Shown: piece by piece, positions 26,829 through 35,272 of the stretch
How positions within the stretch are numbered: the first letter of the stretch is position 1
Layout: the number at the start of each line of letters is the position of its first letter
Assembly: GCF_016861845.1 (NCBI RefSeq)
Contig: NZ_BOLV01000001.1
Location: forward strand, 227,453-291,452
From: Lacticaseibacillus suilingensis
GTDB taxonomy: Bacteria; Bacillota; Bacilli; Lactobacillales; Lactobacillaceae
Direction of reading: 5' to 3'
Length of the DNA stretch: 64,000 nt
Position numbers and translations under genes: made by a program
Notes under the pieces: model-generated
Seen by the model: only the letters and a program-made list of their open reading frames with translations
Database searches by the model: none
Told to the model about the DNA's origin: nothing

Positions 26829-28127
26829 CTACGCTTCGGCGTCAGCCTTGGCTTCAATGGTGAGTTGTTCGCGTTCGAAAATCTTGAAGAATGGATAGTA
26901 AATCGCAATGGCAATCAAGATGTTGACTACGTTCAAAATCGCGGCCGGGATACTCCAATTGGTACTCATTAAGGCGCCGATCGGGCCGATCATGGTAAAT
27001 GGTAACTTCGCCATCATCATCGGCACTAAGCCGGTAATCGTGGCAATGTAAGAAACAATGGTCAAAACGATTGGTGAGAGAATGAACGGAATGACCAAAA
27101 TCGGGTTCATCACAATTGGGGTCCCAAAGACTAGCGGTTCAGAGATGTTGAACAGCCCAGGCACAATGGTCATTTTACCCATTTGCTTGGCAAACTTCGA
27201 GCGAGAAGTGAGGAAAAGAATGGCCAGGGCAATCGTTGTCCCAGAGCCCCCGATTTGGACGAACCACTGCAGGAACTGTTCGGTGAAGATGTTTGGCAAA
27301 GCGTGCGCGTTACCAGACTTGGCAAAAACATCCATGTTTTCCAAAATCGCTGCGTCCCACATTGGCCGGATAATTGGGCCCAAGACGTTTTCGCCGTGAA
27401 TCCCGAAACTCCAGAACAACTGAATCAGGAAGACTGTCAGCAAACCACCGAATAGGCTGTTCCCAACCATGAAGTGCTTCAGCGGTGATACCAGCAAGGT
27501 GATGAAACTGTTCATATCAAACTTCAAGCCGTAACGCAGGCCCCAGAACAGCATCATGATCACAAACGCTGGAATTAATGCTTCAAAGGACTTCAGCACA
27601 GCCGGTGGGACCGTGGCTGGTAGCTTAATGGTGATCTTGTGTTCAACGAAGAAGTGATAAATTTCCACTGACACCACGGCGGCAACAATCGCGCCGAACA
27701 AACTGGTGGAACTGATGTCCGCGATGGACAGATAGTTACCAGCGGAGATGACGTTCTTCACATCTTCAGTGACCCGCACTGGGGTCACCACCGAAATGAG
27801 GTACCCCACCACAGCAAGCAGCCCTGAGCTCAGAGGATCGAGTTTGTATGAGCTACCTAAGTAATGCGCTACGGAAAAGGCGGCATACAGGCCCATAATC
27901 CCAACGGTGAACCGGAACGGAATATCAAGAATCGGGCGGAAGCCGGCAATCATTTGGTCGTAACCGTCGATTGGGAGATTCAGAAAAATGACAAAAATGG
28001 AGCCCACGATCGTCAGTGGCATGATTGAAATCAAGCCGTTACGAATCGCGAGCAAATGACGCTGGTTACCGATTTTATCGGCAACTGGCATGAAATACTT
28101 CTCAAGGAAGTCCATCAGTTTCTTCAT
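26829..28127 (-). CDS. PTS cellobiose-family IIC permease (second)
   Basis: A 432-residue paralogue of the IIC at 23976, sharing the N-terminal KIGNQRHLLAIRNGLISIMPLTIVGS stretch and the loop SEPLVFGTPIVMNP. About ten membrane segments; no IIA or IIB domain. The start at 28127 has AAAGGAG eight bases upstream. It is divergent from a GntR-type regulator and shares an operator with the amino-sugar-acid operon downstream of that regulator, so it may import the substrate of that operon rather than a plain beta-glucoside. Confidence 0.86.
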   Translation of the reverse strand: MKKLMDFLEKYFMPVADKIGNQRHLLAIRNGLISIMPLTIVGSIFVIFLNLPIDGYDQMIAGFRPILDIPFRFTVGIMGLYAAFSVAHYLGSSYKLDPLSSGLLAVVGYLISVVTPVRVTEDVKNVISAGNYLSIADISSTSLFGAIVAAVVSVEIYHFFVEHKITIKLPATVPPAVLKSFEALIPAFVIMMLFWGLRYGLKFDMNSFITLLVSPLKHFMVGNSLFGGLLTVFLIQLFWSFGIHGENVLGPIIRPMWDAAILENMDVFAKSGNAHALPNIFTEQFLQWFVQIGGSGTTIALAILFLTSRSKFAKQMGKMTIVPGLFNISEPLVFGTPIVMNPILVIPFILSPIVLTIVSYIATITGLVPMMMAKLPFTMIGPIGALMSTNWSIPAAILNVVNILIAIAIYYPFFKIFEREQLTIEAKADAEA

Positions 28128-28185
28128 GATCATTGCTCCTTTGCAAAAATAGTTGAATGAGTTCTGTGCACAAGGGGAGTGTAAC

Positions 28186-28214
28186 ATTATAACGTTATAG
28201 TGTAAACGTATACT
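28186..28214. promoter_or_regulatory. GntR-type operator copy 2 with adjacent cre-like site
   Basis: ATTATAACGTTATAGTG (28186-28202) is a near palindrome between the divergent IIC and gntR genes and covers a minus-strand TATAAT box. Overlapping its end, TGTAAACGTATACT at 28201-28214 fits the cre consensus TGWAARCGYTWNCW with one mismatch, so CcpA control is likely as well. Confidence 0.65.
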
Positions 28215-28273
28215 TTCCAAAAATCGTATGGTACACTGGCGGTATATTATCTGAGAAAGCTAGGTTTGAGCGG

Positions 28274-28978
28274 ATGAAAAGAACCGGTATCTTATATAAG
28301 GACATTGCGGAGGACATCAAGAAAAAAATTTTCAAGGATCAGTATGCCCTCAACCAAGCAATTCCTACCGAAAACGAATTAATGGCTGAGTACGATGTCA
28401 GCAAGATTACCGTCCGTAATGCGGTGGAAATCCTGTCGAAGGAAGGCTACCTCAAAAAGCAAAGTGGTAAGGGGACCTTTGTCATTAGCAATCGCCCGTT
28501 TAATCGCTTGTCCAAGGCGGATTCTTTCTCCACGATTTTGGAAGCTGAAGGGCGGCAGATGGAGAAAAAAGTGCTCAGTATTGCCTCCTGCCGTTACACT
28601 GAGGTGCCTGAAGCGTTTGGCAGTGACACGCATCAAGACATCACCAAAATTGAGCGTCTTTACTTATTAGACGGCGAACCGTTTATCTTCTTCGTCCACT
28701 ACTTGCGCATTCCGATTGAGCAGATTTCAGCTGGGTCTTTGGAAGAGCACTCACTCTATCAAGCGCTCAAGTTGGCGAATATCACCGTCAAGCGCTTCGA
28801 GGATACCTTCGCCACCCGCAAAATTGATGATGCTGTCACCAAGATGCTGAAGCTACCGTTCCCATACGCGATGCGCCGCTTGCGGCTGGGATATGATCAG
28901 TTTGATGAAGTGGTGGAGTACTCGTTAGCGACCTATAACACCAGCGTACGGCCGTATCAAATCGATTACGAAGTCTAA
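28274..28978 (+). CDS. GntR/HutC family regulator with UTRA domain
   Basis: A 234-residue regulator: winged helix in residues 5-72 (IPTENELMAEYDVSKITVRNAVEILSKEGYLKKQSGKGTFV) and a UTRA ligand domain after residue 90 (KIERLYLLDGEPFIFFVHYLRI). This subfamily senses sugars or phosphosugars. It sits between a divergent PTS IIC and a co-directional catabolic operon; the same 17-bp motif is found before both and before the GH1 gene at 22552, defining a likely three-promoter regulon. It probably acts as a repressor released by the imported sugar phosphate. Confidence 0.88.
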   Translation: MKRTGILYKDIAEDIKKKIFKDQYALNQAIPTENELMAEYDVSKITVRNAVEILSKEGYLKKQSGKGTFVISNRPFNRLSKADSFSTILEAEGRQMEKKVLSIASCRYTEVPEAFGSDTHQDITKIERLYLLDGEPFIFFVHYLRIPIEQISAGSLEEHSLYQALKLANITVKRFEDTFATRKIDDAVTKMLKLPFPYAMRRLRLGYDQFDEVVEYSLATYNTSVRPYQIDYEV

Positions 28979-29011
28979 TGAAAGCCCTCACGAAAACAAA
29001 TCACTAAAGGG

Positions 29012-29041
29012 TTTACACTGAAAGATTATAATGTTATGATT
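29012..29041 (+). promoter_or_regulatory. Operon promoter with GntR-type operator copy 3
   Basis: TTTACA at 29012-29017 and TATGAT at 29035-29040, 17 bp apart. ATTATAATGTTATGATT at 29025-29041 covers the -10 box and matches the sites at 22511 and 28186. Confidence 0.65.
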
Positions 29042-29066
29042 GTATCGCAATGAAAGGGATGAAGAC

Positions 29067-29330
29067 ATGATAATTGCATTGGTCATGGTGTTTATGATTA
29101 GCGCGGTCGTGGTGGAACGAGAATGGTTACCTGCTTTTGTCACCAACTTGTCAGGGTTCAAAACCATTTTGCTTAGTGTCGGCGTCATCGCGCTGAGCAT
29201 TCTCGTGACCTGGCCCTGGGCCATCAAGTACTTCGTGGTGCCGGCAGTAACGGTCTTTATGTCGCTGGTGATGCTGCACAAGTTCAGCCGCATCAAGAGT
29301 CTTCATCCGGAAGGGAGTAAGAAACGTTGA
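29067..29330 (+). CDS. Small membrane protein of the sugar-acid operon
   Basis: An 87-residue protein with three hydrophobic segments (about residues 1-18, 28-48 and 52-72) and a basic C-terminus IKSLHPEGSKKR. I do not recognise a family. The ATG at 29067 follows AAAGGG; a TTG at 29040 lies in the promoter. Its stop overlaps the next start by 4 bp, so it is translationally coupled to the MupG-like gene. It could be an accessory transport subunit for the operon's substrate, but that is a guess. Confidence 0.6.
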   Translation: MIIALVMVFMISAVVVEREWLPAFVTNLSGFKTILLSVGVIALSILVTWPWAIKYFVVPAVTVFMSLVMLHKFSRIKSLHPEGSKKR

Positions 29331-30421
29331 TTCCACGACGCTTAGGCATTTCCATTTATCCCGATCACAGTGATGAGGCGCATAACGAGCGCTATCTCCA
29401 CCAGGCCGCTGCCAACGGCTTTTCTCGACTCTTTATGAGCATGCTGGAGATTACTGAGGACAAAGACCGGGTGGTGGCGAAATATCGCCGGCTCATTCAA
29501 CTCGCGAAGAGCTTAGATTACGAGGTCATCTTAGATGTGGCGCCGAATATCTTTGCGCAGTTAGGCATTTCTTACGATGATCTCAGCTTCTTCGCTGATC
29601 TCGGGGCCGATGGCATTCGCCTGGATCAGGGCTTCGATGGTCAAAAAGAAGCCTTGATGACCTATAACCCCCAGCACCTGATCATTGAACTCAACATGAG
29701 CAATGACGTCGCCTATCTAGATAACATCCTGAGCTACCAGGCGAATAAGCCTTTCTTGTATGGCTGCCACAACTTCTACCCGCAAGAAGGCACCGGCCTG
29801 CCAGAAGATTTCTTCATGGCCTGCACCAACCGGTTTAAGCGCAACAACTTACGCACCGCCGCGTTTATCAGCTCGCAAGTGGCCACCATCGGGCCATGGT
29901 CCGTGAACGACGGCTTGCCAACCTTGGAGGCGCATCGCCACTTGCCGATTACGGTGCAGGCCAAGCACCTGTTTGCCACCGGGGTGATCGATGATGTGAT
30001 TATCGGCAACGCCTATGCCAGTGATGAAGAGCTCGCGGCATTAGGTGCCTTGGATCGCTATCAGCTCACCTTTAACCTGGCGCTGCTGCCAACGAGCAAT
30101 CCGGTTGAACGCACAATTGCTTTTGATTGTCAGCACGTTCGCCGTGGTGATATTACTGAGAGGGTGGTGCGCTCGACGGAGGTGCGCAAGCAGTTTGCTG
30201 CTGAGGCCAATGCCCCGCATGACAACACCCGGCAGTTTGAACGCGGTGATGTGGTGGTTGGTAACGATGATTTTGGTAAATATAAAAATGAATTACAAGT
30301 GGTGCTTGAACCACACACGGATGCTCGGAAAAATCTGATTGGCCATATCAGTCAAGCTGAACTGCCGTTGTTAGATTTCGTGGGGCCGTGGACAAAATTC
30401 AAGTTTGAGGAGCGTAAGTAG
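29327..30421 (+). CDS. MupG-like (DUF871) TIM-barrel phospho-glycosidase
   Basis: A 364-residue protein of the DUF871 family. The start RRLGISIYPDHSD, the barrel strands (LDVAPNIF, GIRLDQGFDG, IIELNMSN) and the YGCHNFYPQEGTGL segment are typical, and the C-terminal 110 residues form a cyclophilin-like domain. The characterised member MupG of Staphylococcus is a 6-phospho-N-acetylmuramidase acting on a phosphorylated peptidoglycan disaccharide. Here the neighbours are DgaE, DgaF and a deacetylase, so a related phosphorylated amino-sugar disaccharide is likely. The start is TTG at 29327 after GGGAG, overlapping the previous stop. Confidence 0.78.
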   Translation: MIPRRLGISIYPDHSDEAHNERYLHQAAANGFSRLFMSMLEITEDKDRVVAKYRRLIQLAKSLDYEVILDVAPNIFAQLGISYDDLSFFADLGADGIRLDQGFDGQKEALMTYNPQHLIIELNMSNDVAYLDNILSYQANKPFLYGCHNFYPQEGTGLPEDFFMACTNRFKRNNLRTAAFISSQVATIGPWSVNDGLPTLEAHRHLPITVQAKHLFATGVIDDVIIGNAYASDEELAALGALDRYQLTFNLALLPTSNPVERTIAFDCQHVRRGDITERVVRSTEVRKQFAAEANAPHDNTRQFERGDVVVGNDDFGKYKNELQVVLEPHTDARKNLIGHISQAELPLLDFVGPWTKFKFEERK

Positions 30422-30422
30422 C

Positions 30423-31532
30423 ATGACAGACATCTACATCAAAAATGGTCGCACTGCGGCTGGTGAACCCATCGAAGTCGGGATTACCGCAGGGAAAATT
30501 TCCGCAGTTGGTCCTAAGTTAAATCTGGAAGCCGGCAAGACGATTGACTTGCACGGTGAGAGTTATGTGTCAGCGGGCTGGATCGATGATCACACCCACT
30601 GCTATCAGAAGCTGACGCTGTACTATGATGATCCCGATTTGGATGGCGTACCGACTGGGGTGACCACTGTGATCGACGCGGGCTCAACCGGCGCCGACAA
30701 CATTGGCGACTTTTATGACATCACCCGCAACAAGAAAACCAACGTCTACGCGATGATCAACGTGTCCAAAACGGGAATCTTGGCTCAGGATGAACTGGGC
30801 GATATGAGCCGCATTCAAGACGACTTGGTGCTGGATGCTTTGAAGAAGTACCCAGACTTTATCGTCGGGCTGAAGGTCCGGGAAAGCCACTCGGTGGTTA
30901 TCGACAATGATGTCAAGCCCTTGATTGCCGGCAAACGCATTCAGCACGAAATGGGCGACATGCCGCTGATGGTGCATGTGGGCGCCAACCCACCAGAACT
31001 CAAAGATGTGCTAGCCTTGCTGCAAAAAGGTGATATTTTGACCCATGCCTACAACGGCAAACCCAACGGCATCATTGACCAGGATGGCAAGATTGAAGAC
31101 TTCGTGTGGGATGCCTACCGCCGCGGCGTGATTTTTGATGTCGGTCATGGGACAGATAGTTTTAACTTCCACACCATGGAACTGGCCCATGCGGCGGGGC
31201 TGGATCCGTATTCTCTGAGCAGTGATATTTACCACACCAACCGCGAAAATGGCCCCGTCATTGACTTAGCCACCTGCATCGAGAAAATGCTGCTGCTTGG
31301 CTATGATTTGCCGAGCCTGATTGACATGGTGACCAAGGCGCCGGCAAAGAACTTCCACCTCAACCAAAAAGGTGCCTTGGCAGTGGGTAAAGATGCCGAC
31401 GTCACCATTTTCCAAGTTCGCAAAGGGCACAAGACTTTGACGGATTCGAATCACAACACCCGCGACACGGATACGCTGGTGGTGCCAACCACTACGATTG
31501 TCGCCGGCCAGGTTTACGAATTGGAGGACTAA
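30423..31532 (+). CDS. Metal-dependent amidohydrolase (EF_0837/deacetylase type)
   Basis: A 369-residue amidohydrolase-superfamily protein. Metal ligands are visible as DDHTH near residue 60, a Lys in IVGLKVRES (about 150), His in PLMVHVG and LTHAYNG, and Asp in SSDIYH. Relatives annotated EF_0837/Atu3266 deacetylate N-acyl compounds, and the gene commonly accompanies dgaE and dgaF. Here it may remove an acetyl group from an N-acetylated amino-sugar acid before deamination. The ATG at 30423 lies 2 bp after the upstream stop with GAGGAG within it; 2 bp separate it from dgaE. Confidence 0.78.
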   Translation: MTDIYIKNGRTAAGEPIEVGITAGKISAVGPKLNLEAGKTIDLHGESYVSAGWIDDHTHCYQKLTLYYDDPDLDGVPTGVTTVIDAGSTGADNIGDFYDITRNKKTNVYAMINVSKTGILAQDELGDMSRIQDDLVLDALKKYPDFIVGLKVRESHSVVIDNDVKPLIAGKRIQHEMGDMPLMVHVGANPPELKDVLALLQKGDILTHAYNGKPNGIIDQDGKIEDFVWDAYRRGVIFDVGHGTDSFNFHTMELAHAAGLDPYSLSSDIYHTNRENGPVIDLATCIEKMLLLGYDLPSLIDMVTKAPAKNFHLNQKGALAVGKDADVTIFQVRKGHKTLTDSNHNTRDTDTLVVPTTTIVAGQVYELED

Positions 31533-31534
31533 TC

Positions 31535-32644
31535 ATGAGTGAAGACGTTTATGCCCAATATGGGCTGAAACAAGTGATCAACGCCAGTGGGAAAATGACC
31601 ATCCTTGGCGTCTCGAAAGTGTCCCAGCCGGTGCTTGATGCCCAGCAATTTGGCGGCACCCACTTCTTTGAAATGAAGGACCTCACGGAGAAAACTGGCG
31701 CTCATATTGCGAAGCTGCTGGGTGCAGAAGGGGCGATTATCGTCAATTCCGCCTCGGCGGGGTTAGCCTTGGCGGTGGCTGCTTTGATTGGCCGCGGTAG
31801 TCAGTATCACGCTTATCATTACAACGACCCACGCTTTACCAAGCGGGAAGTGATCATGCCTAAGGGCCACAATGTCGACTATGGTGCCCCAGAAGAAGTC
31901 ATGATTGGCCTGGGCGGCGGGCAATTAGTCGAAGCCGGCTATGCGAACATGTGCACGCCGGAACACATTGAAATGATGATCACCGACCAAACCGTGGCAG
32001 TGCTGTATGTGAAGTCCCATCACACCGTGCAAAAGAGCATGCTGACGGTGGCGGAAGCCCTCAAAGTGGCCCATGCCCACAATTTGCCCCTGATTTTGGA
32101 TGCGGCGGCGGAAGAAGACTTGATCAAATACGTCAAAATGGGCGTCGATTTGGTGGTCTTCAGTGGCGCCAAGGCGCTGGAAGGCCCAGCTTCTGGCCTG
32201 GTCTTTGGTAAGAAGCAATACATCGACTGGATCGAGTTGCAAAGCAGCGGCATCGGCCGGGCAATGAAGATCGGCAAGGATAACATTTTAGGCTTAACCG
32301 CCGCCATCGAACAGTATCTGACCAATGGCCCTGAAGCCGGCGCTCACATGAAAGCGCGGCTGGCGCCATTTTTGACCGCGTTGAATGAAGTGCCAGGACT
32401 GGCGGCGAAACAGCAACAAGACGGTGCTGGCCGCGAAATCTATCGCGCCAGCGTCACCGTCAAGCCTGAGGCGCCGCTGACCGCCAAGCAAGTCACCGCA
32501 GCACTGAAGGCCGGCAACCCGGCCATTTACACCCGTGAATATCGGGCCAATGAAGGGATTATCGAATTCGATATTCGTGCAGTTGATCAGGATGAAATGG
32601 ACCAAATTGTGGCCCGGTTGAAGACCATCATGGAGGCAAAATAA
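31535..32644 (+). CDS. dgaE: D-glucosaminate-6-phosphate ammonia-lyase-like PLP enzyme
   Basis: A 369-residue PLP enzyme of the SelA-like DgaE family. The N-terminal YGLKQVINASGKMTILG, INSASAGLALAVAA around residue 70, and the PLP lysine in FSGAKALEGP (about residue 213) are typical. DgaE converts D-glucosaminate-6-phosphate to 2-keto-3-deoxygluconate-6-phosphate and ammonia. The next gene is the matching aldolase, which supports the call. The substrate could be a stereoisomer or an N-acetyl derivative processed by the amidohydrolase. It overlaps dgaF by one base (TAATG). Confidence 0.82.
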   Translation: MSEDVYAQYGLKQVINASGKMTILGVSKVSQPVLDAQQFGGTHFFEMKDLTEKTGAHIAKLLGAEGAIIVNSASAGLALAVAALIGRGSQYHAYHYNDPRFTKREVIMPKGHNVDYGAPEEVMIGLGGGQLVEAGYANMCTPEHIEMMITDQTVAVLYVKSHHTVQKSMLTVAEALKVAHAHNLPLILDAAAEEDLIKYVKMGVDLVVFSGAKALEGPASGLVFGKKQYIDWIELQSSGIGRAMKIGKDNILGLTAAIEQYLTNGPEAGAHMKARLAPFLTALNEVPGLAAKQQQDGAGREIYRASVTVKPEAPLTAKQVTAALKAGNPAIYTREYRANEGIIEFDIRAVDQDEMDQIVARLKTIMEAK

Positions 32645-33387
32645 TGACTGACTTGAAACCTAACTACTACCAAGGCCGCGTGGCGTTAAACGTCCTGGCT
32701 AACTCGGTTGCCAACGCCAAAGCGTGCTATGACGCCGCCGAAGGGCATGTCGTGCTGGGCGTGCTGACCAAGAACTACCCCACCGATGAAGCCGCCATTG
32801 CCGACATGAAGTTGTATCAAGCGGCGATTAACAATGCCGTTTCGGTCGGGCTTGGCGCCGGCGATCCCAACCAAAGTCAAATGGTGAGCCGCGTTAGTGC
32901 CGCGATTGCCCCGCAGCATGTTAACCAAGTTTTCACCGGGGTGGGGACTAGTCGGGCGCTGTTGGGTCAGCATGATACCGTCATCAATGGCTTGGTTTCA
33001 CCCACGGGCCATGTCGGCACTGTCAATATCGCCACTGGGCCATTAAGCAGCCAGGCGCCAGCCGCTGAAGTGCCGATTGAAACTGCCATCGCCTTGCTGA
33101 AAGACATGGGCGGCACTTCAATCAAGTACTTCCCCATGAAGGGCCTGGCCCATGAAGCAGAGTTTCGCGCCGTGGCGAAAGCTTGCGCCGATCACGACTT
33201 CGACTTGGAACCAACTGGCGGCATCGACTTGGCCAACTTTGAGGAAATTCTGCAGATTGCGTTGGATGCCGGCGTGAAACGCGTGATTCCGCATGTTTAC
33301 TCCTCTATCATTGACAAGGCCACTGGTGACACCAAGCCTGAAGATGTGGCGGCGCTGCTCGCCATTGTCAAGCGGCTCGTCGACTAG
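32644..33387 (+). CDS. dgaF: KDGP aldolase, DgaF type
   Basis: A 247-residue aldolase of the DgaF/EF_0839 family, which cleaves 2-keto-3-deoxy-6-phosphogluconate to pyruvate and glyceraldehyde-3-phosphate. Key segments are GTSRALLG, LVSPTGHVGTVNIATGP, and SIKYFPMKGL with the Schiff-base lysine, followed by EPTGGIDL. It directly follows dgaE with a one-base overlap, so deamination and cleavage are coupled in synthesis. Products feed lower glycolysis. Confidence 0.83.
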   Translation: MTDLKPNYYQGRVALNVLANSVANAKACYDAAEGHVVLGVLTKNYPTDEAAIADMKLYQAAINNAVSVGLGAGDPNQSQMVSRVSAAIAPQHVNQVFTGVGTSRALLGQHDTVINGLVSPTGHVGTVNIATGPLSSQAPAAEVPIETAIALLKDMGGTSIKYFPMKGLAHEAEFRAVAKACADHDFDLEPTGGIDLANFEEILQIALDAGVKRVIPHVYSSIIDKATGDTKPEDVAALLAIVKRLVD

Positions 33388-33398
33388 GAGGCCTGATC

Positions 33399-34397
33399 AT
33401 GACCATCGCAGCGTTTGGGGAAGTGATGCTGCGGCTGACGGTGCCTGACCACTTGCTTTTGGAACAAACCGATCAGCTGCAAATGAGTTTTACCGGCACC
33501 GGCGTCAATATTCTCGCCAGTTTGGCGCATTTTGGGCAGGACACGCGGCTGATTTCGGCCGTGCCAGCGAACCGGTTAGGTAGCGCAGCGCAAGGCGCGC
33601 TGCGTCGCATCGGGGTGGGTGACCGCTTTGTCCAGCAGCGCGGCGATCATCTCGGCAGTTTCTTTGTCGAGCTTGGCTATGGCAACCGGCCGGAAAGCGT
33701 CACTTATCAAAACCGGCTGGCGAGCGCATTCGGCACCAGCACCGTGGCGGATTATCCCGTGACCGCGGCGCTGCAGGATGTGGATGTGCTGCATATTTGC
33801 GGCATCTCCTTGAGCCTGACTGCAGGCACTCGTGAAGCGGCGTTTGCCTTTGCCGAAGCTGCTGCTAAGCAAAAGACGGCGGTATGCTTTGACTTCAACT
33901 ACCGAGTGGCGCTGAACCAGCACAATACGCACGAACAAATGCGCCAGTATTATCAGCGGATGTTGAAGTCCAGCCAGGTGGTGTTTGGCAGTCGGCGGGA
34001 TTTAACCGACCTCATGGGCTATCCGCGGGATACCACGGATGAGCCGTTGTTCAAGCAGTTCTTAGCTGATTATGATTTGCGTGTGTTTGCCGGCACTAAG
34101 CGGCTGCAAAAAGACGGCCGCGACTTCATCCAAGGCTTCGTCTGCGATGAAGCCGGCTTGCACTGGTCCGAGCCGCAGGAGCTGATGATTTTGGATCGCA
34201 TCGGCGGCGGGGATGCCTATGCCGCAGGGATTATCTATGGCCTGACGCAGCAATGGCAGGTGGATCGCAGCTTGACCTTTGCCGTGGCCAACACCGCCTT
34301 AGCGCATGCTCAAATTGGCGACAGTCCCCTGGCCACCTTGGCGCAAGTGAATGCCTTCATTGCCAGCAGCGGCGCCACTGGGGGCTTGATTCGATAG
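33399..34397 (+). CDS. PfkB-family sugar kinase (KDG kinase-like)
   Basis: A 332-residue ribokinase-fold kinase. AFGEVMLRLTVP opens the chain, TGTGVNILASLAHFG near residue 32 is the substrate region, and the anion hole/catalytic base motif is GGGDAYAAG near residue 268 (usually GAGDAF; Asp is kept). The best guess is 2-keto-3-deoxygluconate kinase, which would feed non-phosphorylated acid into DgaF. GGAGG precedes the ATG, 11 bp after dgaF. It closes the six-gene operon, with a strong terminator at 34414-34444. Confidence 0.8.
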   Translation: MTIAAFGEVMLRLTVPDHLLLEQTDQLQMSFTGTGVNILASLAHFGQDTRLISAVPANRLGSAAQGALRRIGVGDRFVQQRGDHLGSFFVELGYGNRPESVTYQNRLASAFGTSTVADYPVTAALQDVDVLHICGISLSLTAGTREAAFAFAEAAAKQKTAVCFDFNYRVALNQHNTHEQMRQYYQRMLKSSQVVFGSRRDLTDLMGYPRDTTDEPLFKQFLADYDLRVFAGTKRLQKDGRDFIQGFVCDEAGLHWSEPQELMILDRIGGGDAYAAGIIYGLTQQWQVDRSLTFAVANTALAHAQIGDSPLATLAQVNAFIASSGATGGLIR

Positions 34398-34413
34398 CAG
34401 CTTTGCTCAAAGG

Positions 34414-34444
34414 CGATCACGTCAAGCGGCGTGATCGTTTTTTG
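34414..34444 (+). terminator. Terminator closing the sugar-acid operon
   Basis: CGATCACG and CGTGATCG with an eight-base loop, followed by TTTTTT. Confidence 0.85.
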
Positions 34445-34494
34445 CGTCTCATGCGCCACAGTTGGTTTGGTATAATCGTCAAGGAGGCAAGACA

Positions 34495-35130
34495 ATGACT
34501 GAATTTTATCTGGTGCGGCACGGCGAAACTGAAATCAACCAGCGGGGGGAAATCAACGGCGGGCTAGTGGACTCGCCATTAACCGCGAAAGGCCGCACTG
34601 GGGCGGCCAGGGTCGGACAGGCGCTTGCTCAGCATCGTTTTGTGCAAGTGTTAAGCTCGCCGCTACCGCGGGCGCTGACCACGGCCCAAATGATTGTGGC
34701 CGCTAATGATGACCCGCACACGCCGCTGCAGGCGGCCAATGGCTTGTGGGAAATGCGCCTCGGGGCCTGGGATGGCAAGCGGCCAGATCAGATTGAAGAT
34801 GGCTTAGGGCGGGAGATCTACTTTCACCGGCCGTTGGAGTTTGACGCTGATTATGCCCCAGCGATTGGCGCCGAGCGCTATGCGGAGGTGGAACAGCGCG
34901 TGGTCCCGGTGATTACCACCGCCGCAGCCGCGCATCCCAGCGGCAAAATTCTGGTGGTGGCACATGGTTTGGTGTTTCAAGTGCTGGTCAATGCGCTGTT
35001 GGGTCGACCGCTCGCCTTGCTGCGGTCGTTGCCGATTTTACAAAACACGACGGTGACCAAGCTCAACACTAGCGACGGCAAGCATTTTGAGCTGATTTAT
35101 CGCGACCGCGCCCCACTGGCAGAAAAATAA
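34495..35130 (+). CDS. Histidine phosphatase family protein
   Basis: A 211-residue branch of the phosphoglycerate mutase superfamily. The catalytic LVRHGETEIN is at residues 5-14 and the second His in VVAHGLVFQV near residue 158. Unlike GpmA in this window it lacks the long mutase insertions, so it is probably a phosphatase acting on a small phosphorylated metabolite; the substrate is unknown. ATG at 34495 follows AAGGAGG, with a TATAAT box close upstream, so it is a single-gene unit before the aromatic transporter locus. Confidence 0.82.
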   Translation: MTEFYLVRHGETEINQRGEINGGLVDSPLTAKGRTGAARVGQALAQHRFVQVLSSPLPRALTTAQMIVAANDDPHTPLQAANGLWEMRLGAWDGKRPDQIEDGLGREIYFHRPLEFDADYAPAIGAERYAEVEQRVVPVITTAAAAHPSGKILVVAHGLVFQVLVNALLGRPLALLRSLPILQNTTVTKLNTSDGKHFELIYRDRAPLAEK

Positions 35131-35132
35131 TT

Positions 35133-35195
35133 TTACGATAAGCCTTGACACCATTTTCTAATTATCGTAAGGTCTACACATGCCAGTTAACTGGC
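35133..35195 (+). promoter_or_regulatory. Promoter of the tyrosine leader inside a perfect 9-bp inverted repeat
   Basis: TTGACA at 35145-35150 and TAAGGT at 35168-35173 (17 bp apart) form the promoter. TTACGATAA at 35133-35141 and its exact complement TTATCGTAA at 35162-35170 flank the -35 and reach the -10, suggesting a repressor site. A further palindrome GCCAGTTAACTGGC at 35182-35195 lies at the likely transcript start. Confidence 0.6.
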
Positions 35196-35212
35196 GCGAA
35201 GGAGTGTTGATC

Positions 35213-35272
35213 ATGACAGAACTTAATCCAACACAACTTAATCGCTCGTATTATTACGGCTATTACGGATAG
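35213..35272 (+). CDS. Tyrosine-rich leader peptide of attenuator 1
   Basis: A 19-codon frame, MTELNPTQLNRSYYYGYYG, with AAGGAG eight bases before the ATG. Five of its last seven codons are Tyr (35249-35266). It is homologous to the leader at 36581: both share TQLN-x-[ST], then paired aromatic residues, Gly, paired aromatic residues, Gly. The stop codon abuts the first strand of a multi-strand attenuator, so ribosome position at the Tyr codons can decide RNA folding. It lies ahead of a TrpX-type binding protein gene. Confidence 0.8.
   Translation: MTELNPTQLNRSYYYGYYG

Noticed and set aside
30423..31532. Dihydroorotase
   Set aside because: The fold is shared, but the context with dgaE, dgaF and a PTS, and the specific motifs, fit the EF_0837-type deacetylase.
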